In this document: one piece after another, positions 47,547 to 61,130 of the stretch
How positions within the stretch are numbered: the first letter of the stretch is position 1
How the letters are laid out: every line of letters starts with the position of its first letter
NCBI GenBank assembly: GCA_003342895.1
Contig: PTFA01000028.1
Span: forward strand, 5,073,464 to 5,137,463
Direction: 5' to 3'
Length of the DNA: 64,000 bases
DNA from: Casuarius casuarius
Lineage: Eukaryota; Chordata; Aves; Casuariiformes; Casuariidae
The notes under the pieces: generated by a model
Databases searched by the model: none
What the model was told of the DNA's origin: nothing
What the model saw: only the letters and a program-made list of their open reading frames with translations
Made by a program: the position numbers and the translations under genes

Positions 47547-50500
47547 TTTAATTATTTCAGTCTGTCACTGAAGGAAAATGAGTTTTGCTTACACAGTTCA
47601 GACTGCTCGAGCATGCCAGATGTTGTGGAATGAGCTACATAAGAACTGAAATAGATGTTTACTATTCACCAAATTAGGCATGTTCCTCAGATAAAAGATC
47701 CTTTAACCAATTATTTTTTCCTTTTTTTTCTTGTCGGCCACTTGTTACATGAGTTGAGTTTTTATTACTATTATTTTAAGTGTCTTTGCTCCTCCCTGAC
47801 AAGTAGGAAAAAGGCTTTATCACTTTATTGATGAAGTATTGCATATAATACTTCATGCTTAAAAATAATAACTCCAGGAAGAAGTTACAGACAACAATAT
47901 GGTTTCAGCCATATAAGACATCACCTGACACACTGGAGAAATTCTTAGTAATCCCTTATATCTTCCCCATATTTTATGGCATTATCTCCAACTTAATTCA
48001 ACTGGGTCCTTTTATTTATTGATAACTGCCCACTCAAATTAGGACAGTGTTATTAACTTTCACAACTGGCTATTTTAAAATGTGTTTGCTCTTGGACTTG
48101 AACAACCAATTAGAACTCTTTTCCAATTTATATTGCTTTGCTCATTAGGATTGGAAAGTGGGTTTCTTATTAACCAGCATAGGTTTGTCTTGTTTTTGCC
48201 AACATTTTAACATATTGTGTCATAACAGAGGTTAAAAAGTTCATTAAGTAGCAGCTGATTTGCTTTCCTTATTGCAAGACTTCTAGTTAAAGAAGAGACT
48301 TATGAAAATTGTAAAATTACAATGCATAACAGTATATAAATGACAGGTCACATTTAAATATTATTAAACATTATAAAAATGGTAAAGCTAAAACTAATAT
48401 TCATATATGCGCAATCTTGATTGACTATAATATCAACTAAGAATACATATTTACAGAGGTAGATATGAATTTATGCTCTCTTCATGGAGCTCAGGCACTT
48501 TCCTAGTCTTCAGCTAATATCTCCCAAGACCTGTGAAAGGGAGAATGTATAAAGTAAACTTACAGCCTAAGAGATACGGTCTGAAATGGGGCAACCTTCC
48601 AAAGGAACACTTATTAGAGCCAGAGATTACCTGTGAGAATCAATCTGGTGAGAAGTCAGACTGAGAGATCTACAGATCCTTCTTCAACGGATATATGTAA
48701 ATATATCTGTTTAAAACCTTACGTGGGTGGTAGCAGCTAGGGAGACTGAAGAAGGCTAGGAAGAGAGCAACTGCAGGAAGATAATAGCCAACAGGAGAAT
48801 GAACTGCAGGGAAGGCTGTATGTCATCTCTGTAGATCTTTATCAGATATGTTCAAATTAAAATTAATATGATCTTGACTTGACAAAAAGTCCGTATTACA
48901 TTATCTTAAACATATGAGTAGAGGAACTACTGCAACCAACTTTCCTATGGCTTTGAGATTAGTGATAGGATTTCAAGGTGTTTAATGAAGAATGAGCTTC
49001 AAAACTTTGTCTACAATTGGAGGCGTTTGTAACGGTGCTCTTTCCCATAAATCTTCTGGTGTCTAATAATGTAGTTTAGTTCATGTTGCAAGCTTTCCCT
49101 CCTTGGGGCAATAATATGATTGCTCTCTCATCTATGCACCTATTCCTTGAAACTTGTAGGAACACAGTATTTTTAAGGGGTATTGATGTATGTACACACA
49201 CAAATATTGACTGACTAAACCTCAATTCCTTAGGAAAAATTTAGTGCAGAATTAGTCTTTCTATGTCTGCCTGCCAGCTCCTTGCAACAAGCTAGATGAC
49301 TCTTACAAACTAAGTGAATTACTTTTTAACACTGATAGCTTCAGAATTTGTTTTATTACTCATATTCCAAATATGTCCAAAGTAGCACATTATACTGCTT
49401 TCTTGCCTAGTATTAGACAAACAAATCTCACTTCATTCCCAGCTTGCTTGTTGCACACATTAAATATTATAGCAAACAAATGTGGTTATATTTCTTAATA
49501 TGGTGTTACTACAAAGTAAACACTTCATACACGCTGTAAATCCATTTTACTTAAAGCAATAAATGACTAGAAAAACAACATTCCTTTGTAGAATGCAAAC
49601 TCCAGAGCTACAAGAATAGAAATGGACCTTGAAGTGATAAAGTGGCTTTTTTATCTCTTACATGAGATACTTTCAGACCAGTCAATAAGGATGTCCCAAA
49701 ATCTTAAATGCGAAATTTAACATTATCTGCCTAGTAATTTTAGTGTAGCTACTCATAAACTAACAGGCTATCTTTAGATCATTTATATCTGTATTTTAAT
49801 TGCAATCCATTTTATATGTCAGGAAGGGCCAAACTCCTGACCAGCATTCAAACATGTTCAATATTCAAACATTTTAATAGGAGCAAGAAGAGCCAGAACT
49901 TCCCTGACTCTCCAGCTGACCTTGCAACATTTCCCAAGCTTTAAGCCCCTGCCCTAACACACACACGAATTGATATAGTTTAATGGAATTTTTCAAATAT
50001 GTTCCTGCAGAGACTAGAGGCCTGGAAGCCAGCATACATCAGAGTCTGGAAATGCCACTATTGGTACATAATGAAAGAGAGGGAATAGTTGATCCAATAA
50101 CACAAAAGAAATAGAAGTAAGAATCTCATAATTAAAAAACCATATAAGTATCCTCAATCAGATGGATACATCTCTAGATTCTACCTTTTATTGTAGGGAA
50201 ATATATTATTAAGCATATGCACTCTGGTCTTGGAATGCAGTAAAGAGCTTATTAGGCTTCTTCCATCAGACAAAGGTAGCTTTGATGTACAGATCAGGTG
50301 AGGACTTTTTAGATACAACAACCCGTAACCTTTTTCACCTATGGACTACTCTTTAAGAAATATGTTGATCAAAATTTTGGCATCCAGATAAAAAATGATA
50401 ACAATTGGTGCACTAAAAGTAAACTAGCTTTGTAAAAGGAAGAAGGTCCATATGCAAGATCAAATATTTACATGAGATACAGAGTTCTAGGACTACTAAT

Positions 50501-51485
50501 AGAAAGATCTCCATTTTAACTAAGAAGGAAGAAGACTATTTGAAATTGCCAGGATATCCTCTTTCATTCAGATTATAGAAGAAGACTGTTTTGGGGAGCC
50601 CTTTCAGAAATGAATTTAAAATAACAATTTCTTCAGTTGTTTAGAAAATTGTAGTAAAAATGGGAATAACATTATACAGAAGAAAAAGACATGAACATTT
50701 CTTATCATACTTCCCACTTGTTTTAATTATAAAGCTATTAGGACAGTAGATTGGGGTCACAGAAGAAGCTGAGGGATTTGCTTACTGGTAACAGGAAACA
50801 AGATTTCATTGTATGCTCATGACTATGCTCTTAATACAAAATACATATTAAAGTTGGAAAGAATTATAGGAAGTAATCAAAGCTATTTTCAGAAATGGGG
50901 CTATGAATTAAATTGCTATAAATCACAGATACAGTGTTGTGGTTGAAAACAGTAAAGAGTGACAAATGTCTTTAAAGTGTATAGATAATAAATTTAGATA
51001 TTTTGGCACTAATGTTTTGAAGGAGGACCTGTTTAAATTAAATACTCACTGGCAATTGTTTACTACCACATAAATGGGAAAATATTATTACTGGTGAAAT
51101 GTCTTGAAAAATTCAAGGGCTTTAAATGAGTAGTTGGCATTTTGTATCTCTTTTTCCTGAATCTCTTTTAATCCACAAAAATATATATATTTTTTAATAA
51201 TTAAACAATTCCTATAGGTTAAATTGTAAGTTAATACAACAAATGGAATAACTGAAACAATTCTGTAGTGGGACAAATCAGGGCAGTGCTGTCATAGAAT
51301 TCCTAGAGGAAACACTTCATCAGAAATACTGATAGAACAGAACTTACTGACCTAGATCTTGTAATGCAACTGAGTCCAAAACCCTTATTCTAAAAATTCT
51401 GGCAAGCATGAAACAGTCTCTGAAATTTAGAAGTACAAATGGCAATATTTTGCACGTTAGGCAATATATAGTTAGCCAGAATTTT

Positions 51486-51533
51486 ATATACATGTACCTA
51501 TACACATACATATACATGCACACATACACACAG
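51486..51533. repeat. CA/TA microsatellite
   Basis: TATACATGTACCTATACACATACATATACATGCACACATACACACA, an imperfect alternating tract. Confidence 0.85.
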
Positions 51534-54500
51534 AGCAAGAAGAGAGAGACATATTTTCACATCAGAGTCAAAAGAAAAATCGTTTAAGCCTTGAAACAAG
51601 TGGAAGGATTTATTTATGGGATACAACCTGAGACATTTATATTAAATATATTTTGAAACGGTAATTATGTGTCATAGTAAGCCATGTATGAAAACTCTCT
51701 TAGAAAACAAACTAATAAAACTGTTTACCTTATGAAATTTCATACAGAAATCTGAAACATGCAAAGGCAATGGAGGTTGCTTTGTAATATATTATTTCAA
51801 GGCTAGGCTTTTAAAAGGCAAACCTCAAAAACTTGATTTTGAAGTACGGACTTACGAAGTATGAATTGCAAATATGAACCAACAGCAAAAGATTAGAATG
51901 AGCTAAGGCAGGTCACACATATTATCTCAAAATTAATCACATAGCACAAATTCAGAACTGTTTCACAGAATATTTTAATCTTTATATAATAAGATAGTAC
52001 TGTTGTTCCAGATATCAATGTGAAATGTAAAATTACACAAGCCCCATATCACAGAAGATGTGATGGAGAAGGGAGAGCTAGTGTAAGGATTCAAGAACTG
52101 ACACGGAAATGAATTTTGCAACAGCAATCTAGGAAAATATGAGTGGGGAAAAAAAATAAATCAGAGAAAAGGTTGTTACGGTAACTGAGATATGAGATGA
52201 TAAAAGCCTTGTTGAGAGTTTTTAGCTGAGTGAGCAGATAAGAAAGAGGGTCACTATGACTGTGTATTGCTAACATTTTAAATTCATTTTAATTTATGTT
52301 TCATTGCAATTTTTTGGCAGAACCACTGAGCCAGCTTATCTTTTGGATGGAACACTTAGGTGAAACTGCACTGCTTTTTAAACATTTCTGAGATTATTAC
52401 TAAGCAGATGGATAATTCTCATATTGCACTTTTCACAAAAATGTTTGTCTGAATTTAATACCAAATATGTTATTTCGATGACTGCATTTTCTGAACATTT
52501 CTACAATGCTCCAATACATGCCCATTTGCAAAAATATGAACAGTATTGTTTAGCTTCTAAATATTTCTCACGTTAAGTGCATCTCACAGCAATGACCTGG
52601 GCATGAAGTAGAAACTATACAGCTTCTTTATTCTGCCATCATGAATATTGCAAATTGAAGAAACATTTTACAATGTAATTTAATTTTGAATAGAATTTTT
52701 GTAAAATCAATATTCTTGACTCAAAATTTTGCTCTTTGTGTTCTTCATCACATCTGGGTCCTACATTAGTTTTCATTGATATAACCATTGCAATATAGAT
52801 TCTCTTCTGACTCAGAGAACATAAAAAAATAAACAAATTTCAGTAATAGCAATAGTTTGTATCACAAAATAGAAACTTCTTTGAGTCCAAAATATATTTA
52901 CCTACACACTTTTTAAAAGCTACAAACATAGCAAAATTCTCTATTCCTTGAAAGCTGGGCTAACTGAATTTGGAAAGTGGAAAAGCAGTGAATATGGAAC
53001 GCCTTTAATACTGTTTTTGAAAGTCACATTTCACAGAGGCTTCCAGGCTTTACAGTGCTGCTACCAAGTGTTTTAATCATCCAGTAGAATGTACATTTGT
53101 ATGGTGTGATGGAAGTTTATTTTTAAAGAATAATGAGTTGCACATCCACCAGCATTAGTGAGGATCTTAATTATTTCCTTTGCTATTTATTACTGTGGAG
53201 GAGAACTGGAAAGGAAGAGGGGGAATAAATACTGTACTCACTGAGAAAAGTGTTGAAGACATATTTCTAAGGATACCTATTATTTGACAGGGACATAGGA
53301 ATAACTGCTTGGACAAAAACTCCAAGTATAGTTGCTCATTTACAAAAAATTCACAGAACTACTTCATGTTTGAAACTCCTTATTAAATAGTTCTTCTTTA
53401 ACATAACATATGCAAAAGCTGGGTTTTTTTAAATGAGAGAAAGCTATTACTCTCATGAACTCTTGATTATGTAATGAGTCTCATTTATACTGTTAAATTA
53501 AAGTTCAGTCTATAGCCATTTCCTTTTTCCTTGGAGTCAAGGTGTTTGACTAATGGTTAGATCTATCTTCTCTCTTGGTACAGAGTTATTGCACCATGAA
53601 AACATGAAAAGTGAATGTATTTTTGAGAAGGAAAAAACTGCTTGGGGGAACTAAAGAAATCAAATAAATAGAAATTTCAACTGTTAAACACTGTGAAAAA
53701 CAAGTGTGAAGCTTCTCTGCTCTCAGGCTTCTTGCCGAAACCCTTGCTGAGTTGGGATAGCTCAAAACATACTGCTGCAACACCTCAAGTCTCTTCGGGG
53801 TCCCTTTTTCTCCTTCTTTGGAAGACATTTTAACAATATTAAATGTGTCCAAAATGACCCAGCACATTCTAGCTGTGCTTTGCTAGCAGGACACCGCTAG
53901 TGTATGCTGCCTGCAACGGGGCATGACACAACGATGTGAAAAGATGCCAGACCAGCTGGGATAGTGCTGAAAGACAGGGCTAGGCAAAGGGAAGAGGAGC
54001 TGGGATGTCATGTCCATACAACCTGCAAAACCTGTCCCTGGGCTCATCAGCCACTGACCTGCCCCTTAACTTTTTTCTGGAGAGAGGGGAAGGGGATGGC
54101 TGATTGCTCCACTCCAGAAGGGATCCTAGCACTCGGGGAGTAAGACCCTGCCATGGAAAGGGAATGACCCAAAGAGACAGCATAGGTGCCCCCATTGTCA
54201 CTTAAATATCAAAACCAGAATGTCCATTATTAAAATAATCATAATGGCAAGCATTATGCAGTAATATAATTATCAGATTTGTTTGTCAGGTTTTTACCAT
54301 TTTTCAAAGTGAGCCTCTTTACGTTATTCAGATCATATATAATCTAATGATTTTTTTTAATTAAGCTTAGTGAAAGTGACATCTCATATATCAAACCAGA
54401 CACACCTGTCAAATGCTAACATGAAAAAAAAGCAAAGGAGGCTGGAGTTTTCAAGGCAAATGTACTTTGAGAACTAAAATAATAGTTTACTTGTCCCATC

Positions 54501-57500
54501 TTTTGATAGGACACTTAGAGAAGTATTTAACCCAGGCTGCTAGTCTGTAGATATTGATAGTCTAGGATACTGATAGTAGATGAAAAAATAATCCTTCATT
54601 TCTGCTATGAATGCCTGTGAAACTTATCAAAGGGTAATATCCAGCACTTTGTAATACCTGGTTCTGAACTGTATTCCAACATTTTCAGTGGCTGGAGAGG
54701 TTTACATTTATTTCAGGGTTCTATTCCAGATTCATAAATTAGTCATTACTAAAGGACATACCTAATTTTCTAAGGGATACAATTTTATTTGCATTGATTT
54801 ACAGTATCTGAGCAGTATATACAAACTAAAATCTCCTAAAATCTTCTCTCTCAGTAAGCATACAATATTTGTCTGGAGCAGAGCACTCTGCATTCACTAC
54901 AGCTTTAGCACACAATGATACCACACAATATTTGAAATGTTTTGACAATTCATTTTAATAGATCTGCACAAAGTATGTATCTTATTCATCGCTTTTTATT
55001 CCACATAAAATGTGGAATGTTAACAACTTCTCTGTTTTATCTGCAATGTGTATAGAAAGACTTTGAAACAAAAACAATATCCTTAGCAAAACACTGATTT
55101 TGTCAGTGGCCAATCTCTGCCGTCAAGGACCTGCATGCTTTCTCCCCAGCACTTCAGATCTCTGTTTAGTGCAATCATGATTTCACATTTGAAACTTCTA
55201 GGTTATTCTGAGCTTTGAATTTTCAAGTACCTTGGAGAGCTTGCTGCATGCTTGTGCTCAGGTATTGCAAAGGGAAGATTCCTTTGACTTTAGCACACTT
55301 ACAGTTAGCAGGTCAGATTTGGCATCATTGTCTTTAAAGCCAAGCATTTTTCTAAAGTTCTGGATTTCCTTATATAGTAGTTTTTAGATAATGTGAAAGT
55401 TTATCAGTATACAAAACTAATTTTTGATGCAATTTTTAATTATCATATACATGAAAAGCTGCATGGTCAAGGACGGCAATGGTTGGGAATGGAAATAAAT
55501 AGACATTCTTGTCTAATTCTGCAATTTAATTTGAAGAGCTACTTTTGAAATTACATGAAAAGCAGTTATGTTTTTTAAATTGGGTCAAGGGGATGTGACC
55601 TTAATAAGAAAGTTCTAGTTTATGAAATCAAGGCTTTCTTTGCATCAAATGTTAAACTTCTTTTTAACTGACATTAGGAAATATAAATATTACCAAATTC
55701 ATATGTTATCTGACTTTTGGCTTTTAGCCAGTAACACTGTCTTACACATATGTAGATGTAGGTGTAGGTAAAGACAGATAAGCCTGTTGTGAAATTCAAT
55801 CAGAGTTCACTCACAATTCTCTATAACTTTTATGTTTCCCTGGAAAACCTGGGATGTAAAGGTTTTTTTTTAGAGAACCTTCCAGTGTTGGAATAGCTGA
55901 AGTAACCAGGCTTCTATAATGAATAATGCATTCCATTAGCGAGTATCACTATTTTTTGTTTACTACCAATTAAAAGCAATGAAATGCTCTTGAAACGTTT
56001 GAGCTAATAACATAATTTTAATTCCCTTTTATGAAATACTTCAGAGATTGAGAAAGTGTTTTAGAGACACCAATATACGTGTTTTCCCCCCACTTTTGAT
56101 CGTAATTACACCCTTTTCTATACAACAAATCAAGGTCACAATAAAATGACAAATCTTGTTCCTATGTCGTATTTCTTTCCAGCAGTCAGATATACTGTGT
56201 TTTTATGTAGCAATAATAATGACATACCTGCTTTATTTTCTTCTTTCCTTTTTAAAATAGAATCTGTCCTAGTAAGGAATCAGTAAAAAGCTGAATTTAT
56301 GCTGAAATCCTTTCCCCCGGAATTCTATAGAATTTTAAAGAGACACCTATTTTTTTTGTCTTGAAAGCATGCACTGAGCTATAGTTATTAGTAAAGACAG
56401 CAATTATTATATTTTAACATAAACTGTTCCTCTTTTTTTAATTGACTTTAAAGCTGAAGAGGCACAAGTTTGACAAACATATCATTTATGTTTCTTTTTC
56501 TTCAGTGGAAGTCTAATATGTATGCAGAAATCAGTCATTTTTCATATCAATAATTTGCCCCTTCTGAAAATGAGCATCTCAAAATAATCTGAGTGGGTGT
56601 TTTTTCAGTTCTGCCAAGATATTTTTCCTTTTAAGGACTGATAACCTGTTATGAATGTCAAAGGGAAAAATCAAAAGGAAGAGTTATTTATTAAAAAAAA
56701 TAATTTTTTTTTATTATGAACTCCTGTTCAACAAACATCTCCCATTTCAAATTATGCTGCCTCTACAACTCTGTGCATGAGTAGCTATCAGAAAATTCCA
56801 GAGCTCTTTTCTGCATCTATTCCTACTGCTTGCTCAGTTACTGCCACTCTCCTGCATACCTTTTTATCTAAATACACAACTGAAATGCAAAAGATTCTTA
56901 AAAAGTCATTCTGAAGTGGATGTGCTTTGCTAAATCCTAAAGCCTACATACTACCCCCATGAGAACATGAATTGTTTCTTCTCCTGAAAAGGAAAGCACA
57001 AACTCCATCATTACACCATTACATACCCTCAGGGATAGACTACCATCTGATCTTTTTTTTGCTTTTGTTTATAAAAGGTTTTTTAGAACTGAAAGATGTT
57101 ATTATTATGGATTATTTTATAAAGCGATGCCATACAATTGAACACATACCTGCCTTAGGTTGTGTGTCTACTCCGGGTGATAGGCCACTGTCACTTGTTC
57201 TGTCATTGCCCTTAGGGATAAAGTTCGAGGGGAGAAAAACAGGAGAAGTCCTGCATGCCAATAAAAAAAAGATTAAAATATGAACCTCGGGATTTTTGTG
57301 AGAACACTGAGATAGTCCTACTCGAACTGGTGTATCGGGTTACCTAACTTACAGTTTATTGTCATCTCTGCTTTACTGCTTCCAGTCTCGGACATTTCTA
57401 GGAATCACTCCTTTTTCATCTTTATAGGAAAATCAGACATCAACATCATGCCTGTTCAAGCAAAACCAAAAGCTGCCTTATTTTCCTTCAACACTATATC

Positions 57501-57699
57501 TTTCCTATTTAATGTTTAAATTATTCAGCTGAGTCTTTCTGTCAGCTTGACTTCATATCTGCTACTACATTATTCAGAATTTCTCCACCACACAGTTTCT
57601 CCCTTGTAGTGTGGTAATCTGCAATACTATTTCCAACAGCTGATCCTTAGATGTTACCTGTGAAGCATCTATTTTTTATATCTGAGATTTAGTTTTATA

Positions 57700-60600
57700 T
57701 TGCAGGTGACTGCAGTAAATTTCCTTCATTGTCTAAAGCTGGGTTCTGGGCTCACTAATTCTGCATTTGTGCATTGCTGTGTCACCTTGGAGCACAGGTC
57801 TGAGCCAGTTCAGAGATGAGGGCACATTTCCAACAGCACTGTTCAGTTAGCAAGAGCTAACAATGGCAGGGTTTAGATGGCGTGAAGCCTGATACCCTGA
57901 CTGCCACGTGTGGAGCAGTTCACTTGTCCGTCCTGTTTCACCATGGGGCTGCCTGTAGATGGGTCTCTTTGGAAGAGCTGGCCTTCTCTTCATAACACCA
58001 GACTTTCCCTATGTTGCTGGCCAGAAACAACAGCTCTTAAAATACTACATCACAGGACAGCAAATGTAGTGCAGCACTGCAAAAACAATACATCATTTTT
58101 GCTTTTGCTTGAGCAGTGACCGCTTCAACAGAAGCATGGATCCTTGCCTGATGACAGCTTTACATGTCCTGATGCAGCTGTATGAAGACTCTGTGCCAGG
58201 AATGAGCCTTCTTGTTTGTTAATGTTCATGTACAGGGAGAGAAGGTACATGTAGGGATGGAACAAGAGCAGGTCAGGCTGGTCCCAAGGCTAGAAATTTT
58301 CAATATATTGTCGGGGTTTGTGTGAGGGTTAAAAACTGCTTGCAGAGAGCTCTGCTGCAAATGTGCAAGGGCTGACAGTGAAGGGAGAACTTCAGGGAGG
58401 GAAAGGTGATGTCTGTGGAGACCTGTGCCAAGTCCATTCCCTACTGTGTGTGAGCACAAAGAACATGACTTGTTTGATGCTTTTCCAAACCTTCTAGCTA
58501 ATCTGGAAAAGTGACTTGCTCAGGCCTTTCAAAATACTTATGTGTATCAGCAAGATCAGCAGTCTGAGCTGAATCTATCCAGGTAGATGGAGTCACTGTA
58601 CTCTCCTCTACTTTGACTGTCCTGCCTTATTCTCTGATACTGGGGTATATAAAATTATAATTCATTTGGCAACTCAGCAGTATCCAGGACCACTTCAGTT
58701 AATATAAGAGATGGTTCCAAAATATGTTTTTGGTCCACAGAAGGGAAAATGAAAGAGGAAAGATGAACACCTGAATTTGACCTCTGCTGCCTTACCTGTT
58801 TGCCTGTTACATCCTATGGAGCAAGCACATGAGGGAGTAGATGTAAGAGGTGGGATGAGGAACTGTCAGCAACTGTCTGTCATGACTCATTGACTGCACA
58901 TGAGAATCAGGAGGGTCAGATTGCGAAGGATGCCCTGTGAGCTATTTTATGCAAAATCACGTATTTCTTGTGCTGCAGGACTGTATACAGTTGAATTGAA
59001 ATCAATAAACCATCATTCCCCACAGCTTCTGTTCTCAGTCTCTTTTTCCCTTGTCTTACTTGCTGTTCACAGAACTCCTGACATTTGAGGACCACAGTTT
59101 TGAATCACTGACTGACTCCCCGCATCCCAGCACAAGTATACAGACTCCTTACTGGACTATTTTCTAGACCCCAGAATTGTAATTTAATTGCTTAATAATC
59201 ACAGTTTAATTGCTTAATAATTGCAACATAATAATTGCACAATGAAGAAAACACAAGGAGAGATTAAAAAGCAATGCAGAATGCATAAAAAGCACAAAAT
59301 GCAGACAACTGTTTACGGATATGTTCAATTTTAAAGTGGAAGGGATAAGCAGCGACATGTTAAAAAGTTATTTGCCAGAATCATTTGTCTGGAAGGCATC
59401 CTAGCAAAAGTCCTGCTATTGTCTAGACATTGCCCACTGCAGTCCCTCAGTGTTCCTCTTCTTGAGGGTCAGGATATGAGATGAGTCCTGGGCTGGGGAG
59501 GTGCAAGAAAAATGACTGCAGAAGACAGGCATCTGCATACAGCAAGAAAAAATACAATGGAGGAAGGGACAGGTGATCCTGAGGTCTACTCACTGCCCAA
59601 ACTAGCTCTTTTACCACATGCCTTAGCTTCTGCTGCTCCTCCCACTCCTGAGTTGGAGCAGGAACATATGCACTCAGTAGAGACTACTAGTGCCACTTGG
59701 CTTCACTCCACAGCCGCCTGCAGCACTCTCCCCACTCCCAAATAGCATGTGTTCACTTTGCTGTATCCTCACTCATGACTGTAGCTTACTATTCCTTGTT
59801 CCCACGCACTCACTGCCACAGTAGATTCACCATCCTCTTAAAGGCATTTTTTGTTGCAATGCCTAGCTTCATCCACAGATGCTAAAGACAAGAGAGTGAA
59901 ATTGTTATTGTTCTGTCCCCACCTAGACAAAGGACTCTTCTTCCAGCAGGAATAACTCTTTTTCTATCATTATATCCTGCTGCCTTGGCCAGTGCTGGTG
60001 ATTGCTGAGCTTTGTAAGTCCGTTTATGGCATATGGTGATCCCAAGGCCCATGCCCTGCTGTCTGGTGGATGGGAAACAGGCAGGCATGTTCAGTCTGGG
60101 AGAAAAGTGAAGACTGCTTGCTGGTGATAGCACGCTGTGCCTGGATGTTCCTAGGATACAAGTGTCCCCTGTTGTGGGAGAACTAGGGGATCTGATCCTT
60201 GGATGACGGCCAGCAATTGGGCCACAGGGAAAAGAAGCAGAGGGAAAGATAGTTTGCTGATGACAACAAGAAGCCTTATTTGTACACTTCCAGGACACAT
60301 GGAGCAGAATAGGATCTTTGGGGGATATGGAGAGCAGCAGAGGCTGATGGCTCCACTGGGGACAGCTTTCACTTTTCATATCTAAACTTCATTCTGAGTG
60401 ACATGACATTGAGCAATATCCTTCTACGTCAGCAAAAATGATTCTTTGTTCAAGCCAAGGATGACCAATTTTGTTATTAGACAGCGTGCCTTTAGAGTGT
60501 CTGGACATTAGTGAAGTCTGTTATTCCAAGAAACAAGTATGACATGCTGCCTCTCTACCACAAACTGAAGTCCAATTCTGATGCCGCTGGGATACTGTGT

Positions 60601-61130
60601 GAGGAACAGCAGCTGGATGCACTTGTCTTTATGTCAGTGTGGGTCTGGGGTATGGCATACAGGGCAGATTCAGTCAGAACAACAGAGCAAGACAGAGCAT
60701 GGAGAGGCAGAGAGATAACTGGCAGCACTAGACTGACCTTTGGCAAAACAACCACAACTTGGCAATATATCAGTCATCAGTTCCTTGCTGCGATTCAGCT
60801 ATTGCCCTGGGAATCCTCCTATGAAGAAAGAAATAAGCTATCCACAGAGAATTATTCCAAATATCCTGTTACAGTTCTGGAATGCAAAGGGGAAACCTAG
60901 GTGTGTGGCTTCACAAAGTGGTCAAGTTTCTCCTAGAAGAGGCAGGCTGCTTCAGCAGCCCCAGAGTATTCACTGTTGTCCTTAGGCTTGCCCCAGAGGT
61001 TTGCCTTGGTCACGTGCTGCCCCTGTAAGCTGGCTGTGCTGGTTCTAATCGGAGGAGAGTGCGGGTGCCTGACAGCAGAACTGGCAAAATTCCCCTGCCC
61101 CAGAAAGCAGCCAGATTAAAGCTACCTTTT
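57700..61130. other. GC-richer stretch with several long unrecognised open frames
   Basis: Base composition rises relative to both flanks. Several frames of unusual length occur: 59882-60379 minus (165 codons, rich in Ser and Pro), 60511-60900 plus (129 codons) and 60740-60985 plus (81 codons). They overlap other frames, lack recognisable domains, and no splice-site framework joins them. Long frames are easier by chance in GC-richer DNA. An old repeat, a non-coding RNA locus or a decayed gene are all possible. Confidence 0.3.
59176..59240 (+). repeat. Short tandem duplication
   Basis: TTTAATTGCTTAATAATCACAG is followed directly by TTTAATTGCTTAATAATTGCA, then a shorter ATAATTGCA copy. Confidence 0.75.

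Larger units (their letters stand above)
45201..57700. other. Long AT-rich gene-free stretch
   Basis: 12.5 kb with no recognisable exon, RNA gene or clear transposon. It includes TA-rich simple sequence (47486-47546) and a CA/TA microsatellite (51486-51533). The few open frames are short. Confidence 0.55.
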
